Assembly (NCBI GenBank): GCA_034189725.1
Contig: JAXHUK010000091.1
Span: 1-6,727 of the forward strand
DNA from: JAXHUK01 sp034189725
GTDB taxonomy: Bacteria; Chloroflexota; Dehalococcoidia; SZUA-161
Reading direction: 5' to 3'
DNA length: 6,727 nucleotides
Position 1 is the stretch's first letter. Every line of letters starts with the position of its first letter. Shown here piece by piece: positions 5,307-6,727 of this stretch. The notes below the pieces were generated by a model. The model was not told the DNA's origin and ran no database searches. It was given only the letters and a program-made list of their open reading frames with translations. Made by a program: the position numbers and the translations under genes.

Positions 5307-6296
5307 TCAGCGACCTGACCTGAAATGCTCCCAACCACGCTCATTCCACTCCAACGCCCTGCCTTGTTCGTCACATAGCGTTACCTGTCCTGGCTCACTA
5401 CTCGTAATCTCGCCGATAACGGTTACAGGACTTGACATAAGGTATTTGACACGGTCGACCACCTCGCTCTTAGCCGTGAACAGAAGCTCATAATCCTCGC
5501 CACCCGACAGCGCCAGCCCCAATGATTTCTCACCAAAAGCAGCGTTTACCAGTGGGTGGATGGGCAGGGTATGTACCCATACCTTTGCCCCAACATGACT
5601 TGCTTTGCAAATATGCCCCAGGTCGCTTACCAGCCCATCACTGAGGTCTATCGCCGCTCTCACGCCGTGCTGCACCAGAACCTGACCTTCAGCAACTCCA
5701 GGGTAGGGGCGCAGGTGGGCGTCTCTGAGATAAGTGGCTATATCCGCACTAAATTCAAGCCTTGATTTAAGCATCCTCAGCCCAGCCCCCGCTTGTCCCA
5801 GGTAACCAGTAACCGCAATCTGGTCGCCGGGCTGTGCCGCCGAGCGGGTGAGCAGGTGCTCCGAAGCTTCCCCTATCACAGTGATGTTGATTACAGCTAC
5901 AGGTGCGCTGCTGACATTTCCGCCACAGATATCGACGTCGAACTGTGTCGCGATCTCCATCAGCCCCTTGTAGAGTTCGACTACGTTATCCACCTCCGTC
6001 TCCGGTGGCAAACCCAGCGAAACCAGGGCATAGCAAGGCTTCCCTCCCATTGCGGCGATGTCGCTGATATTTATCGCGAGCGCTTTCCAGCCCAGGTCGC
6101 GCCATGTAGCGGTTTCAAGGGTGAAATGAATATTCTCGACAAGGGTGTCGGTGGTGCCAATCTGGATGGATTGCCCGGTACGCCAGGCTGCGGCGTCATC
6201 GCCTATTCCCAGGACAAGGTCGTCTCTCGATGTCTTGCCTATGGTCTCGGCGATAAGATCGATAAGGGCAAACTCTCCCAGTTCGTGAACTTTCAT
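5307..6296 (-). CDS. thiL: Thiamine-monophosphate kinase
   Basis: A 329-residue member of the AIR-synthase/PurM superfamily that phosphorylates thiamine monophosphate to thiamine diphosphate with ATP, the last step of the pathway in the cytoplasm. The sequence has GIGDDAA (30-36, Mg-ATP site), DTLVENIHF (50-58, equivalent to the DxxVEGxHF motif), NISDIAAMGG (76-85), ICGGNVSS (123-130), AAIDLSDGL (214-222) and SGGEDYELLF (264-273). These motifs are those of ThiL rather than SelD or HypE, relatives with the same fold. I chose ATG at 6296; a TTG one codon upstream (6299) is the alternative. There is no Shine-Dalgarno, and a TATAAT ends only 8 bases before the ATG, so translation from a nearly leaderless mRNA is possible. 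It is the first gene of the leftward series and divergent from the metallophosphoesterase gene. No thiamine riboswitch was seen and the short leader leaves no room for one. Confidence 0.96.
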   Translation of the reverse strand: MKVHELGEFALIDLIAETIGKTSRDDLVLGIGDDAAAWRTGQSIQIGTTDTLVENIHFTLETATWRDLGWKALAINISDIAAMGGKPCYALVSLGLPPETEVDNVVELYKGLMEIATQFDVDICGGNVSSAPVAVINITVIGEASEHLLTRSAAQPGDQIAVTGYLGQAGAGLRMLKSRLEFSADIATYLRDAHLRPYPGVAEGQVLVQHGVRAAIDLSDGLVSDLGHICKASHVGAKVWVHTLPIHPLVNAAFGEKSLGLALSGGEDYELLFTAKSEVVDRVKYLMSSPVTVIGEITSSEPGQVTLCDEQGRALEWNERGWEHFRSGR

Positions 6297-6304
6297 CAAT
6301 TAGA

Positions 6305-6333
6305 ATTATAGCTGCTTTGGATTGAGGCCACAA
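6305..6333 (-). promoter_or_regulatory. Sigma70-like promoter of thiL
   Basis: On the minus strand TTGTGG (6328-6333) is followed after exactly 17 bases by a perfect TATAAT (6305-6310). Initiation would fall near 6298, a few bases or less from the thiL ATG at 6296. The fit to spacing and -10 consensus is good, the -35 moderate. Confidence 0.6.
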
Positions 6334-6354
6334 CTGGTAAAGCATAGCCAAACC

Positions 6355-6363
6355 TGATATATT
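6355..6363 (+). promoter_or_regulatory. Possible extended -10 promoter of the metallophosphoesterase gene
   Basis: TG-A-TATATT (6355-6363) on the plus strand resembles an extended -10 element; no good -35 lies 16-18 bases upstream. It would give a leader of about 54 bases. It is the best candidate in the short divergent region but weak. Confidence 0.3.
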
Positions 6364-6423
6364 AAGCTGTAACTGTCACCACGCGATCTCTATGGTGAAT
6401 ACTTTTAGCAATAAAGAGTGAAC

Positions 6424-6727
6424 TTGCGTTACGCAATCGTTTCAGACATCCATAGCAACCTGGCGGCATTCCAGGCGGTGCTCCACGACATCGATGAGAG
6501 GGGAGGATTCGAGCGTATCTGGTGCCTGGGAGACGTTGTTGGCTATGGCCCCGATCCCAATGAGTGCATTCAGCTTCTTCGGGAGTACGATCATGTCTGT
6601 GTCGCTGGCAACCACGACTGGGGTGCAGTGGGCAAAATAGCCCTGGATGATTTCAATGCCGAGGCTGCTACTGCCTGTCGCTGGAGCGGTGCCCAACTGG
6701 GGCCTGAGGAGAAGGACTACCTCGCCA
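6424..6727 (+). CDS. Metallophosphoesterase, YfcE/MJ0936-type (partial, C-terminus beyond window)
   Basis: The first 101 residues of a calcineurin-like phosphoesterase; the frame is open at the window end. Metal-binding motifs are SDIHSN (Asp8 and His10), CLGDVVGYGPDP (Gly36-Asp37) and the substrate/metal loop AGNHDW (GNHD at 62-65), in the right order and spacing. The GDVVGYGP form is typical of the YfcE/MJ0936-like group of small cytoplasmic phosphodiesterases/phosphatases, whose natural substrates are mostly undefined. Codon 1 is most likely the TTG at 6424, because family members start M-R-Y/K-A-I-x-S-D and a GAG-containing purine stretch (AAAGAG, 6413-6418) lies 5 bases before it. A GTG at 6418 would add two residues, and an in-frame TAA at 6412-6414 excludes anything longer. 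It is divergent from thiL. Confidence 0.92.
   Translation, partial: MRYAIVSDIHSNLAAFQAVLHDIDERGGFERIWCLGDVVGYGPDPNECIQLLREYDHVCVAGNHDWGAVGKIALDDFNAEAATACRWSGAQLGPEEKDYLA

Noticed and set aside
5307..6296. thiL reinterpreted as selD (selenophosphate synthetase), tempting given the selenoprotein
   Set aside because: The N-terminal Cys/Sec-Gly-x-Lys region of SelD is absent, and the DTLVENIHF, SDIAAMGG and SGGEDYELL motifs are those of ThiL.
5793..6311. 172-codon open frame on the plus strand
   Set aside because: It is the antisense shadow of thiL, with no recognisable domain and no ribosome site.

Overview
The window looks like a stretch of chromosome from an anaerobic bacterium. The proteins read most like Chloroflexota (Dehalococcoidia-type) lineages, but that placement is an impression from sequence style and gene content, not a computed result. 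A stand-alone desulforedoxin, a small rubredoxin-like protein and a thiol-redox gene pair point to an anaerobe managing oxygen or peroxide stress. All protein genes appear intact except the two cut by the window edges, and I see no mobile elements, CRISPR, rRNA or tRNA.

Left block (about 1-1580, minus strand): a four-gene redox operon read from a sigma70-like promoter near 1552-1579. Gene order is a YruB-type glutaredoxin (1281-1523), an AhpF-like thioredoxin reductase (346-1260), a 40-residue desulforedoxin (181-303) and a rubredoxin-like protein that runs off the left edge. The glutaredoxin is the main discovery. Its reading frame is interrupted only by one in-frame TGA, exactly where the first Cys of the catalytic CPYC motif belongs, so it reads U-P-Y-C. 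A hairpin with a G-first loop lies 22 nt after the TGA, as expected for a bacterial SECIS element. Six other genes here (trxB, rsfS, ndk, the methyltransferase gene, tsaE, thiL) use TGA as their normal stop, so general reassignment of TGA is unlikely. This is therefore a candidate selenocysteine glutaredoxin that would be missed or split by standard gene callers. The reductase next to it lacks the NADPH-type HRRxxxR motif and resembles the C-terminal part of AhpF. The pair recalls the Cp34/Cp9 NADH:peroxiredoxin reducing system of Clostridium pasteurianum.

Middle (1524-2566): a 241-base divergent intergenic region carries promoters in both directions. On the plus strand follows rsfS (ribosome silencing factor), whose 3' end overlaps by 14 bases the convergent ndk gene (nucleoside diphosphate kinase).

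Right block (2114-6296, minus strand): thiL, tsaE, a class I SAM-dependent methyltransferase gene, tsaB, a THEP1-type NTPase gene and ndk all point leftward and could be one operon. tsaE and tsaB serve tRNA t6A37 synthesis, thiL makes thiamine diphosphate, and ndk and the NTPase act on nucleotides. A consensus-like promoter sits so close to the thiL start that the mRNA would be nearly leaderless; rsfS shows the same arrangement.

Right edge (6424-6727, plus strand): the N-terminal 101 residues of a YfcE/MJ0936-type metallophosphoesterase, divergent from thiL. No gene-free stretch exceeds 300 bases.
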